A stretch of DNA of 37,525 bases from Robiginitomaculum sp. (GTDB lineage Bacteria; Pseudomonadota; Alphaproteobacteria; Caulobacterales; Maricaulaceae), in NCBI GenBank assembly GCA_021647375.1, contig JAKIUV010000016.1:1-37525 (forward strand), in the 5' to 3' direction. This document shows positions 22,500 through 30,958 of the stretch, piece by piece. A model generated the notes under the pieces. The model did not search any database and was not told where the DNA came from. It was given only the letters and a program-made list of their open reading frames with translations. Within the stretch, counting starts at the first letter, position 1; each line of letters opens with the position of its first letter. Made by a program: the position numbers and the translations under genes.

Positions 22500-24252
22500 T
22501 TGCGGCCTCTGTTTTGGAAGTGGCTGTTGCAGCGGCGGGTAGAAGATAAGAACGGATGATTTTCAAATCACCGTCCAGATAAGATTGTAAGGAGGTTAGA
22601 TCCGAAAGTCCGCCTGGTTTAAGGTTGTTAATCAAAGTTGGGGACAGGACGCTAAGACTGGCAGCAAGTTTTAATGCGCCCGAAGTTTGCAAGCTGTCCT
22701 CTCGCGCTAGCGACCAATATCCATTGTTCCAAGCTGCTTGCGCATAGGCGCTATGCACAGGTTCGGATTTTAGCGTGCTGCCGCGCAGGGCGCGAGCCTT
22801 TTTCGGGTTTTTGCGGACAAATGCCGTGTGGATGTCTCTGGCTACGAGCGCGGGTGTTGCGTAAATGCGTTTGGGAATATTTAAATTACGTCCCGATGTT
22901 TGTAGAGACAGAAATATTAATGCTGTATCGTTCAATTCGTGCCACTGGGCAGGGGGTAGAATTTCCGGTATCAATTTAGGTAAGCCAAGGCTCACGCAAG
23001 CGTTGACACCTGCATGTTGCAACGGTTTTTTATTGGCTAAATGTGCAAAAAAACCTGCGAAACTCAGTAACGCATCCAGCGCGCCCAGCTTTAAATTGAC
23101 ATCATCTGTCAAAAGACTGGACTGAATATGTTGGCTGATGACAATAACACTTTGGGTGAAATACTCGCTGCCTGGTTCGAAATTGTCTTGAGTTATGGAT
23201 ATTGCGTTTGAGAATTGATGCTGGCTCGCCAAATAATTTATCTTCTGCGCCTGGGCTTGCTTGCCAGTGGGCTGCTCGGAATAGGTTTGTGTCACACTTT
23301 CCAGGTCTTGCAAATATTCAGGGTATAGATTGCGGCTTTCCGCCAAAGCTTGCAGTGCCTGTGCTTGGTAAGCGCTTTCACGGCTCGCGAGTGCCTGTAA
23401 TTGACGAACACCTGCCCTGCGGCTGTTTTCGTTTTGCATGGCCAGCAATGCTGCCAGAAATTGATAGGCATCGTCTTGCAAATAATCAGAGATCTCTGCA
23501 TCGTAATTGTCATGTTTTTGGGTGGCTGATTGCAGTTCAGCAAAGAGAGTTTTTGCCGTGCGTATATCATCGTTTTTTACAGCCTTTAAAGCCAATTGAA
23601 GCGTCAATATTGCGTTCAATTTATCAGGTAGATTTTTTAAATGGTTGAGGTTGGTGGTTGAAAGCGGTGTGTAGTTTTCTTGTACCAAGTTATACCAGAG
23701 ACGTGCGGCTTCAAAGCAATCGATATTTTTCGCCAAAATACTACGCGGGTTTGCACTTGTCTTTCCGTCAATGATGTGCGCCATGGCGGTAATGGCAGCT
23801 TGCTTTTCTAGCGCTAGGTAGCCAGCGATATTGATCGCTTCATCGGCAAAACCTAAGCCCAAATACGCGAGTGCTAGGGTTTGCGCTTTTTCTGTGTCAA
23901 TCTGATCCGGACCTGTGACCATAGCGCTTTTCAGCAACAGTAATTCTGCGTAGGTCTCTACGCGGGTCTTGTCTGGGAACATGAATAGGTTTTCTGTACC
24001 GCAGGTCGTCGCAGCATCCGGTTTGGAAGCCAGTTTTTGAGACACAACCTGCCGGGTGGTGGGAGCACCCGGCTTGCTGCGTTTGACCTCTAACAGGTTC
24101 TGCTTTGCTGCTGCGTTGATCAAATCCTTCAATCTTTGTTCGGTTTGGCTCAGGTTTTCTTTTTTCCGCGTATCCACCGTCTGTGCAGTGGCCCAAATGG
24201 GCAATATCATAGCACCAATACTTGCGCTTAATATGAGGAACGTTTTGCCCAT
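22492..24252 (-). CDS. Uncharacterised periplasmic alpha-helical-repeat protein in the motA-flgF operon
   Basis: I do not recognise a named family. The 586-residue product has a clear signal peptide (about 1-23, hydrophobic ILSASIGAMILPIWATA, cleavage after ATA) and no other obvious membrane span. The mature protein looks like an alpha-solenoid: repeated helix pairs rich in Ala, Leu, Gln and Tyr (AQTLALAYLGLGFADEAINIAGYLALE; LQALASRESAYQAQALQALAESRNLYPEYL; AYAQAAWNNGYWSLARED), reminiscent of TPR/Sel1-like repeats but without a clean consensus. Its ATG overlaps the motA stop (TAATG) and its end overlaps flgF, so it is made with the stator and rod proteins. Rhizobial MotC, a periplasmic motility protein encoded next to motB, is a functional parallel, but I see no sequence match. 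A role in stator or rod/ring assembly is inference from location. Confidence 0.8.
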   Translation of the reverse strand: MGKTFLILSASIGAMILPIWATAQTVDTRKKENLSQTEQRLKDLINAAAKQNLLEVKRSKPGAPTTRQVVSQKLASKPDAATTCGTENLFMFPDKTRVETYAELLLLKSAMVTGPDQIDTEKAQTLALAYLGLGFADEAINIAGYLALEKQAAITAMAHIIDGKTSANPRSILAKNIDCFEAARLWYNLVQENYTPLSTTNLNHLKNLPDKLNAILTLQLALKAVKNDDIRTAKTLFAELQSATQKHDNYDAEISDYLQDDAYQFLAALLAMQNENSRRAGVRQLQALASRESAYQAQALQALAESRNLYPEYLQDLESVTQTYSEQPTGKQAQAQKINYLASQHQFSNAISITQDNFEPGSEYFTQSVIVISQHIQSSLLTDDVNLKLGALDALLSFAGFFAHLANKKPLQHAGVNACVSLGLPKLIPEILPPAQWHELNDTALIFLSLQTSGRNLNIPKRIYATPALVARDIHTAFVRKNPKKARALRGSTLKSEPVHSAYAQAAWNNGYWSLAREDSLQTSGALKLAASLSVLSPTLINNLKPGGLSDLTSLQSYLDGDLKIIRSYLLPAAATATSKTEAANG

Positions 24253-25118
24253 TACGCAGCCTTCTTTAATGCTTTTAAGGCCTCTTCAACCTCGTTAAAG
24301 CTCGGACGGTGATGTTTGGGTGCGCTGCGCCTGGCCACCTCTACACAAATGTTTGTTGGGTTTTTATGAAGGCTGGACACCAATACTTCGCGGATCAGGG
24401 CGTAGAAAAAATGTTCTTGTTCGCGTAGAGCCTTAACTTTGGTGGCAAAGGGGCCAACCAATGCATAGGCCAGAAACACGCCGAGAAACGTCCCGACCAA
24501 GGCAGCACCGATCATCTCACCGAGTACTTCCGGCGGTTTATCAATAGAAGACATGGTTTTAATAATACCCAAAACCGCCGCGACAATACCGAGAGCGGGC
24601 AGGGCGTCTGCCATGGTTTGTAGGGCGTGGGAGCCGTGCAATTTTTCTTCTTTAATGGATTCCAGTTGCTTATCCAGCAATTCTTCGACCTGATACACAT
24701 CGTCGAAATTCATGATCATGGACCGAATTGTATCGCAAATAAGCTCGATGAAATTTGTATCTTTCAAAATCCGTGGATATTTCTGGAATAAATCGGAAGC
24801 TTGCGGATCTTCAATATGGGCTTCGATTTCAACTGGGCTTTCGCGAGAAATTCGAACCAATTCATGCATCAGGCACAGTAAATCATTATAGTCGGATTTC
24901 TTCCATTTCGGCCCTTTGAACACGGCGGCAATATCGCCTACAGTGTGCTTGACGCCGGCCATATCATTGCCAACTAGAAAGGCTCCGATGGCCGCTCCAC
25001 CAATGATCATCATCTCATAAGGAGCCGAGTGCATGATCACTGCCATATTGCCGCCTGCAAGTAAAAACCCGCCGAAGACCATAAAAAGCGTTAAGATTAT
25101 TCCCAGTATTGCGTTCAT
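24252..25118 (-). CDS. motA: Flagellar motor stator protein MotA
   Basis: MotA is the five-subunit ring of the proton-driven stator. The 288 residues include four membrane helices (the first LGIILTLFMVFGGFLLAGG, the last two around LGIVAAVLGIIKTM and LVGTFLGVFLAYALVGPFA), the conserved prolines in ALPALGIV and ALVGPFA, and the cytoplasmic loop that meets FliG. The length is that of the E. coli/Caulobacter type. Its partner motB is about 1.1 kb away on the other strand instead of directly downstream. It heads the motA-unknown-flgFGAH-fliL run, 81 bases after the FliM-like gene. Confidence 0.95.
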   Translation of the reverse strand: MNAILGIILTLFMVFGGFLLAGGNMAVIMHSAPYEMMIIGGAAIGAFLVGNDMAGVKHTVGDIAAVFKGPKWKKSDYNDLLCLMHELVRISRESPVEIEAHIEDPQASDLFQKYPRILKDTNFIELICDTIRSMIMNFDDVYQVEELLDKQLESIKEEKLHGSHALQTMADALPALGIVAAVLGIIKTMSSIDKPPEVLGEMIGAALVGTFLGVFLAYALVGPFATKVKALREQEHFFYALIREVLVSSLHKNPTNICVEVARRSAPKHHRPSFNEVEEALKALKKAA

Positions 25119-25199
25119 GTGCTTAGATAACCCGGTAAGATTGCTAAACTATTAATATTCTCGGTACAGCTGTAAATTAATCGTGAGCAACGCGTTGTC

Positions 25200-26123
25200 C
25201 TAATTGGTCACAGACTCTAATTCTGTAAATCCAGCAAAAAATGCGGGGTCAATGTCATCCAATAATTTCACTGCTTTGTTAGCCTTGTACGCGCCCAGAG
25301 TTGATGTTGCCAAAACCCGCACACCGTGGGCAGAACGAGTGTTGACATTTAACCTTGTGTGGGTTGCGCCAGGTAGAGCAATGATTTGACCCAGCTCTAG
25401 CCTCGTGCATTCGGCGATTGACATGTTCACGTCCTCAATCACGACTTCCAGCATACGGGATGTATCCATGACACTACTGCGCATATGCGTAGACCAAGGG
25501 TCGGTTGGGTCAATAATCTGTTGAGTAATATTTAAGTGAGCTAATACCCCTAGTTTTTCCATCATCAGTTCGGTGCAATAAATGTTGATCAGATATTCAA
25601 TGTCCGCCGCGATCTTAAACTGTATACGCACCCACTTTTTACGCACATCAAATTCAAGGCCCGTTTGCGGCAAAGCTTCAAAGCCAATGCAACGGCCACA
25701 GATTTGACTGGTTTTCGGCAGAGCTTCCAGAGCCATAAGCTCTTGCAGAACCTTATCGGCGTTCGGTTGCATGAGAATTAAATCTAACTGGGTAGCTGGC
25801 CTGTCGCTTTTGTCCTGAGCGCCAAATTGTGCGTCTACACAATGGCCGGCTAGGGCGCTTGAAAATTCGAGCAAGATGCCGCAACTCTCGCCAGATACAC
25901 CCTCAGATATACCCAATGCATAAAACAAACCCGTTGCGCCGTCCGCAAGTGTTTTCAAATTCCCCCCCGAAAAAGAAATGCCCTTGGCCGACATTTCGGT
26001 TTTTAATGTATCGCCAAAAACTTTCGCCCAACTATCTTGTATATCTGAAAACAATATGCCTATGTCTTCAAACGAATTTGGCAGCGGCGCCTCGCTCGCC
26101 AGTTTTTTCCTCAATACACTCAT
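25200..26123 (-). CDS. fliM: Divergent FliM-like switch protein (SpoA domain)
   Basis: This 307-residue protein has a C-terminal SpoA/FliN-like domain (about 225-290: VVIEDVNMSIAECTRLELGQIIALPGATHTRLNVN), which fits the C-ring switch. The middle portion shows only loose similarity to the FliM CheC-like fold (DLILMQPNADKVLQELMALEAL; FDVRKKWVRIQFKIAADIEYLINIY). The N-terminus (MSVLRKKLASEAPLPNSFED) lacks the LSQxEIDALL-type peptide that binds phospho-CheY in canonical FliM. It is transcribed toward motA and divergently from motB. It may be the only FliM or a paralogue; fliG and fliN are not in the window. Confidence 0.7.
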   Translation of the reverse strand: MSVLRKKLASEAPLPNSFEDIGILFSDIQDSWAKVFGDTLKTEMSAKGISFSGGNLKTLADGATGLFYALGISEGVSGESCGILLEFSSALAGHCVDAQFGAQDKSDRPATQLDLILMQPNADKVLQELMALEALPKTSQICGRCIGFEALPQTGLEFDVRKKWVRIQFKIAADIEYLINIYCTELMMEKLGVLAHLNITQQIIDPTDPWSTHMRSSVMDTSRMLEVVIEDVNMSIAECTRLELGQIIALPGATHTRLNVNTRSAHGVRVLATSTLGAYKANKAVKLLDDIDPAFFAGFTELESVTN

Positions 26124-26218
26124 ACATTCCCTATCTTAGTCAATTATTTTTAAGAATAACTATTTCGAAACCATATCCCTTATGTGGGCATTCAGCATTT
26201 TGGCGTACATACACAACC

Positions 26219-26233
26219 TTAAGTATTTATGAA
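26219..26233. promoter_or_regulatory. Near-consensus CtrA box upstream of motB
   Basis: TTAA-N7-TGAA lies 20 bases before the motB ATG in the 130-base divergent FliM-like/motB spacer. One position departs from the TTAA-N7-TTAA consensus. The placement is close to the start codon, so the reading is tentative. Confidence 0.3.
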
Positions 26234-26253
26234 TATAATATATAGGAAATATC

Positions 26254-27066
26254 ATGAGCGCATGTATGGGCGATTGCCAGCGGCCAATCATTATCCGCAA
26301 GAAGAAAATATATAAGGCAGATGGCCATCACGGCGGTGCATGGAAAGTTGCTTATGCGGATTTTGTGACAGCGATGATGGCATTTTTCTTGCTGATGTGG
26401 CTTCTCAATGCCACGACCGAAGAACAGCGCAAGGGCATATCCGATTACTTTAATCCCAACATCCCTTTGGCGGCTGTTTCGGGTGGTGGGGCAGATGCTC
26501 TGAATGGTGACAGTATATTTACTGAAGACACCCAAGCGCGTAATGGAACTGGCGCGGACGCGGAGCGGACATTCCCGAATAACGATATACCTGATGCGGG
26601 TGAGAAAACTGACACATCCGATTTCGAAAACCTTGCCGCCATGGCCGATGTAATGGGTGAAGAAAACCGCGAAATTTCGAAACATCTACAAGTCAAAATG
26701 AGTCCAGAGGGACTTGTTATTGAGCTGATAGATGGTGATAATCAACCACTGTTTTCCGTCGGAAAGTCGGAACCATCACCTTTGATGCACCAGTTGATTG
26801 CCATTGTCGCTAGCGCTTTTAGCGATGTACAAAATAATATAAAAATTGTCGGTCATACGGATGCGCGAGCTTTTGTTGGAGTTGGGCAATATTCTAACTG
26901 GGAGTTGTCCTCAGACCGAGCCAACCGAGCGCGCCGACTATTGATTGAAAATCAATTCGAGCCAAGGCAAATCGTTGAAGTATCCGGAAAAGCCGACACA
27001 GATCACGTTGTTGCGGATGGAATGGCGGCACAAAATAGACGAATATCCATTATCATACTGAATTAA
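26254..27066 (+). CDS. motB: Flagellar motor stator protein MotB
   Basis: MotB anchors the stator to peptidoglycan and carries the proton-binding aspartate. The 270 residues start with a basic tail (RPIIIRKKKIYKADGHHGG), then the single membrane helix with VAYADFVTAMMAFFLLMWLLN, where Asp36 is the expected proton acceptor. A plug/linker region follows. The C-terminal OmpA-like peptidoglycan-binding domain runs from about 190 (IKIVGHTDA, WELSSDRANRARRLL, NRRISIIIL). AGGAAAT precedes the start ATG. It is separated from motA and divergent from the FliM-like gene. Confidence 0.96.
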   Translation: MSACMGDCQRPIIIRKKKIYKADGHHGGAWKVAYADFVTAMMAFFLLMWLLNATTEEQRKGISDYFNPNIPLAAVSGGGADALNGDSIFTEDTQARNGTGADAERTFPNNDIPDAGEKTDTSDFENLAAMADVMGEENREISKHLQVKMSPEGLVIELIDGDNQPLFSVGKSEPSPLMHQLIAIVASAFSDVQNNIKIVGHTDARAFVGVGQYSNWELSSDRANRARRLLIENQFEPRQIVEVSGKADTDHVVADGMAAQNRRISIIILN

Positions 27067-27147
27067 TGCAATTATAGGTTATATATTTGTTAACTTCACT
27101 TGTTTACATCTAGTAATTGTACATAGCAATTAGTTTAGGATAAACTT

Positions 27148-28452
27148 ATGACAATTTCTTCCGCATTGAATGCGAGTGTGATGGGGCTTAATGTTAACGC
27201 CACCCGCCTTGCCACTATCGCCGACAATATCGCTAACTCCGCCACATTTGGTTATAAACGCTCGGATGTAGACTTCTCCTCCATGGTTATCAATCAACGC
27301 CGTTCCGTCTATGCGGCGGGCGGTGTCAGCGCGACATCTTACAAGGATGTTTCTGGTCAAGGTGCGTTGATTTCTACTGGTAATTCAACCGACATATCAA
27401 TAGGCGGGCGGGGTATGATCCCGGTCACGGACGAATTTGGTGTGAACGAAACAGGGACACAGCGGGCTTTGCAATTCTTGCCAACGGGGTCTTTTTCAGC
27501 CGATGAAAACGGTTTTTTACGGACACTGAGCGGCCTACATCTATTGGGCTGGCCTGCCGGAACAGACGGGCAAATATCCAATGTTAGTCGCGATAGCGGC
27601 GCAGGTCTGGTGCCTGTTAATATTAGTGTGAGCCAGTTCTCGGCCTCACCGACAAATTTGGTAAATTTGGGCATTAATTTACCCGCCGAAAGTACATTAC
27701 CGTCAGCAAATGGGGATCCGTTTTCGCTTCCCGTCGAATACTATGACAATCTAGGCCGCGCTCAAAATTTAACCTATACATTTACCCCCGTCATCGCTGC
27801 TGTCGGAGCCACCAATGAATGGGCCGTCAGCGTAGTCGACGGCGCTGGTGACCCGACAGCGAGCATTGCCAGTTTTAATGTGACCTTTAATGACAATGAA
27901 ACCAATGGCGGTTCTATTGCCAGTGTTACTCCGGGCGCAGGTATGAGTTATGATGCTGCCACTGGACAGGTGACCTTTGATGTAGCCAAAGGTCCGATAA
28001 GCACATTCATCGGACGCATTGGTGACAATGCTGGCTTGACCCAGCTTTCCGCACCGTTTTCCCCTTATAATGTCAACAAAGACGGCGCCCCTATTGGTGA
28101 TTTACAGTCCGTAGAAATTGATGCGCAAGGGTTTTTGGAAGCCGTATACGATACTGGGTTTAGGCGCGTTCTCTACCAAATACCGGTCGCAGATGTGCCT
28201 AATCTCAACGGTTTACAGGCGCTTAATAATCAAGCATATTCTGTGTCCCAAGACTCGGGTGATGTATATTTCTGGGATGCTGGTTCCGGCCCCGTAGGTA
28301 GTTTAGTTGGTTATGCCTTGATGGAATCAACAACGGATATTGCCACCGAGCTTACCAATCTTATCGAGACACAACGCGCCTATTCCTCAAATGCAAAAAT
28401 CGTCCAAACTGTCGATGAAATGCTGCAAGAAACCACTAATCTGAAACGATAG
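27148..28452 (+). CDS. flgE: Flagellar hook protein FlgE
   Basis: FlgE polymerises into the universal-joint hook. The 434 residues show the N-terminal motif MGLNVNATRLATIADNIANSATFGYKRSDVDF, a middle FlgE domain (NLGRAQNLTYTFTP; IGRIGDNAGLTQLSAPFSPYNVNKDGAPIG) and the C-terminal TDIATELTNLIETQRAYSSNAKIVQTVDEMLQETTNLKR. TAGGATAAA precedes the ATG. It leads the flgE-flgK-flgL-flgI group after an 81-base spacer. Confidence 0.96.
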   Translation: MTISSALNASVMGLNVNATRLATIADNIANSATFGYKRSDVDFSSMVINQRRSVYAAGGVSATSYKDVSGQGALISTGNSTDISIGGRGMIPVTDEFGVNETGTQRALQFLPTGSFSADENGFLRTLSGLHLLGWPAGTDGQISNVSRDSGAGLVPVNISVSQFSASPTNLVNLGINLPAESTLPSANGDPFSLPVEYYDNLGRAQNLTYTFTPVIAAVGATNEWAVSVVDGAGDPTASIASFNVTFNDNETNGGSIASVTPGAGMSYDAATGQVTFDVAKGPISTFIGRIGDNAGLTQLSAPFSPYNVNKDGAPIGDLQSVEIDAQGFLEAVYDTGFRRVLYQIPVADVPNLNGLQALNNQAYSVSQDSGDVYFWDAGSGPVGSLVGYALMESTTDIATELTNLIETQRAYSSNAKIVQTVDEMLQETTNLKR

Positions 28453-28463
28453 GTTAGTTTGAC

Positions 28464-29936
28464 GTGACCTTATCCTCCGCACTTTCAGCCGCAAATTCAG
28501 GGCTTGCGACCACGGCCAGGCGTGCAGGAGTTGCGGCAGGGAATATCGCCAATGCTACAACGCCGGGTTATGTACGCAGATCATTAAGGGTCGGCGAAAT
28601 CGTCCTAAACGGGCGCGGGCAAGGCGTGCAAGCTCTCGGCATTGACCGCGCTCAAGATATCGCATTAACCCGTGAGCGCAGGCAAGCGGGATCTTCCGCT
28701 GCCCGCGCGGATATAATCGCTCAAGGCATGGCCAATTTATCACGAGAGCTGGGTGTGCCGGGGGATGGCTTTGGTTTGTTCGCCGTTTATCAGGGTGTGG
28801 AAGCGAGTTTGCGCGAGCTGACGGTCACGCCGGAATCAGTCGCCTTGCAAAATGGTGCTACCAATGCGCTTGGCTCATTGGCGTCGGAATTTAATGATCT
28901 TTATAGTATTGGCCAGAATCAACGCCTTACGGCTGATAATGCTATCGCCCGTTCTGTACGTGATGTGAATGCAGGTTTGCACAGAATTGCAGGTCTTAAT
29001 GGGCAGATAGCGGGTTTGGGTGGTAATTCCGGCGACATAGCTGCCTTGGAGGACGAGCGCCAACGGGTGCTAGACGAAATCTCGCAAATTATCCCTGTGC
29101 GTGTTATTGCCAAAGAACATGGGCAGATCGACATTATGACTGAAGAGGGCGTTTTCCTACTAGCGGGAAGTGTGCGCGAGATTAGCTTCAATGGAGCAGG
29201 CGTAATCCCGGCGGGTGCCAGCTATGACGAGAACGGTGCAGGGGTGCTTTCTGGGCTGAGTGTTGGCGATCAGAATTTGACCCCAAATACCAGCGGATAT
29301 TTCGCAGTTAGCGGCGGCACGCTCGCGGGGCTGTTCACAATCCGAGATCAAACTGCACCTGATTTTCTGGAGAATTTAGACAGTTTAGCTGCTGATATAA
29401 TCAGCAGATTTTCTGCGGACGGTATTGATCCGACAACAGCAAGCGGCGCACCAGGCATATTTACCGATGCGGGCAGCGCGTTGGACGCGGGGAATATAAC
29501 CGGCATTGCTGGGCGTATCCGCGTCAATGCTGCACTGGACAATAGCCAAGGCGGGCAAGCGAGCCGATTGCGCGATGGCCTTGGGTCTACCGGACTTGGC
29601 ACGGTGGCGGACGCCGGGATTTTAAATAATCTACTGGATGCGTTCACAAATTCAGCCACGGCACCACCTGGCTCGGATCTTCTTGGGGCGCATACTTCTG
29701 TCGAACTGGTTGCCGGGTTTTCATCATTAATCGGCGAGGGTCGGATAAATGCAGACGCCGTTGCAACCACTGCCTTAGCCCGCGCCGGTGCTTTGGCAGA
29801 CGCAGAACTGTCCATGAGCGGTGTTGATACGGACGCAGAAATGCAATCACTATTGCTCATAGAAGAAAGCTATGCCGCCAATGCACGGGTCATCCAGACC
29901 ATTAGCGAAATGCTCGATATTTTGATGCAGATATAG
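28464..29936 (+). CDS. flgK: Hook-filament junction protein FlgK
   Basis: FlgK (HAP1) forms the first junction ring between hook and filament. The 490-residue protein starts at a GTG and has the N-terminal SAANSGLATTARRAGVAAGNIANATTPGYVRRS, the LNGQIA helical stretch (AGLHRIAGLNGQIAGL), ALEDERQRVLDEISQIIPV, and the C-terminal helix SGVDTDAEMQSLLLIEESYAANARVIQTISEMLDILMQI. The ribosome site is weak, so coupling to flgE eleven bases upstream is likely. The C-terminal D0/D1 region is intact. Confidence 0.95.
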   Translation: MTLSSALSAANSGLATTARRAGVAAGNIANATTPGYVRRSLRVGEIVLNGRGQGVQALGIDRAQDIALTRERRQAGSSAARADIIAQGMANLSRELGVPGDGFGLFAVYQGVEASLRELTVTPESVALQNGATNALGSLASEFNDLYSIGQNQRLTADNAIARSVRDVNAGLHRIAGLNGQIAGLGGNSGDIAALEDERQRVLDEISQIIPVRVIAKEHGQIDIMTEEGVFLLAGSVREISFNGAGVIPAGASYDENGAGVLSGLSVGDQNLTPNTSGYFAVSGGTLAGLFTIRDQTAPDFLENLDSLAADIISRFSADGIDPTTASGAPGIFTDAGSALDAGNITGIAGRIRVNAALDNSQGGQASRLRDGLGSTGLGTVADAGILNNLLDAFTNSATAPPGSDLLGAHTSVELVAGFSSLIGEGRINADAVATTALARAGALADAELSMSGVDTDAEMQSLLLIEESYAANARVIQTISEMLDILMQI

Positions 29937-29944
29937 AGGTTGAT

Positions 29945-30955
29945 ATGATTTTAAGTGCATTACCGGATCTTTTGACTTTTCAAAGACAAACGCGCCTGAC
30001 ATCTGATCTGAAAGCCAGATTGGAAATTGCGTCCCGCGAAGCCGTCACCGGACGGCGCGAAGACATTACCCGCGTGGTCAGGGGCGATGTTGGCAGTGTG
30101 CATTTGTTGGAAAAAGCCATAGACGACATAGAGCTGGACGGGCGGATTAATGCTATTTCCGGCGCGCGAATAGACTTGATGTCATCTGCCCTCAGCGCAG
30201 TTCGCGGTGTAATAAACGGGCTGGATACGACCGGGCTAGTAGCGCTGTCCACACCGGACAGCTTCGGACTGGGTACAATTGCGCAACAGGCGGATGCAAA
30301 TTTGCGTTCCGTCATGTCTTTACTCGGCACAGCCCACGGCAATCGGAAATTATTTGCAGGTGATGCCAGCGACCAAATCCCGTTGGCCAGCCCCGATCAA
30401 CTTCTCGCTGATATAACATCTATAATGAGTACAGAGCCTAGCCCTGCCAGTATCGAAACGGCGTTGGATTTTTATTTTAACGACCCAAGCGGCGGCTTTG
30501 CAACTGATATTTACCAAGGCGGGAGCGGTGACGCACCGCCGAGTTTTCTGGCGGACGGATCGCGCATAGAGTTTAGCGTGCGCGCCGATGATCAAGCCTT
30601 GCGGGATACCTTGCGCGGGCTGGCAGTCATGGCGGCGGCGCAAAGCACTGGCTATGATATTACGGGTACGGATTTCGCCGATGTGTTCAGGGGCGGTACA
30701 TCTGCGTTGGCGGGCGGCACCAGCGCTATCATTAAGCTGGAAGGGAGTTTAGGTATTCACGCAGGTTTGATTGAAAATGCCAACACCCAACAGGCGGCAG
30801 AACGCCTGACTTTGGGTCAAACACTTAATGCCATTATTGGCCGCGATCAATATGAGGCGGCGGCGGAATTGAAGCAGCTCGAAACACAATTGGAAGCCTC
30901 CTATTTGATCACGGCACGCCTCGCTAATCTAAGCTTAACCAATTTTATTAGGTAA
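29945..30955 (+). CDS. flgL: Hook-filament junction protein FlgL
   Basis: FlgL (HAP3) joins FlgK to the filament; the 336 residues are a normal length. The N-terminus LPDLLTFQRQTRLTSDLKARLEIASREAVTGRREDITRV fits a flagellin-like D0/D1 helix pair, and the C-terminal helices (ERLTLGQTLNAIIGRDQYEAAAELKQLETQLEASYLITARLANLSLTNFI) are characteristic. It lies eight bases after flgK and three bases before flgI. Confidence 0.92.
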   Translation: MILSALPDLLTFQRQTRLTSDLKARLEIASREAVTGRREDITRVVRGDVGSVHLLEKAIDDIELDGRINAISGARIDLMSSALSAVRGVINGLDTTGLVALSTPDSFGLGTIAQQADANLRSVMSLLGTAHGNRKLFAGDASDQIPLASPDQLLADITSIMSTEPSPASIETALDFYFNDPSGGFATDIYQGGSGDAPPSFLADGSRIEFSVRADDQALRDTLRGLAVMAAAQSTGYDITGTDFADVFRGGTSALAGGTSAIIKLEGSLGIHAGLIENANTQQAAERLTLGQTLNAIIGRDQYEAAAELKQLETQLEASYLITARLANLSLTNFIR

Positions 30956-30958
30956 TAT

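Noticed and set aside
22492..24252. Identification of the 586-residue protein as MotC
   Set aside because: It shares export and stator neighbourhood with rhizobial MotC, but I could not recognise MotC sequence features, and it is longer than MotC.
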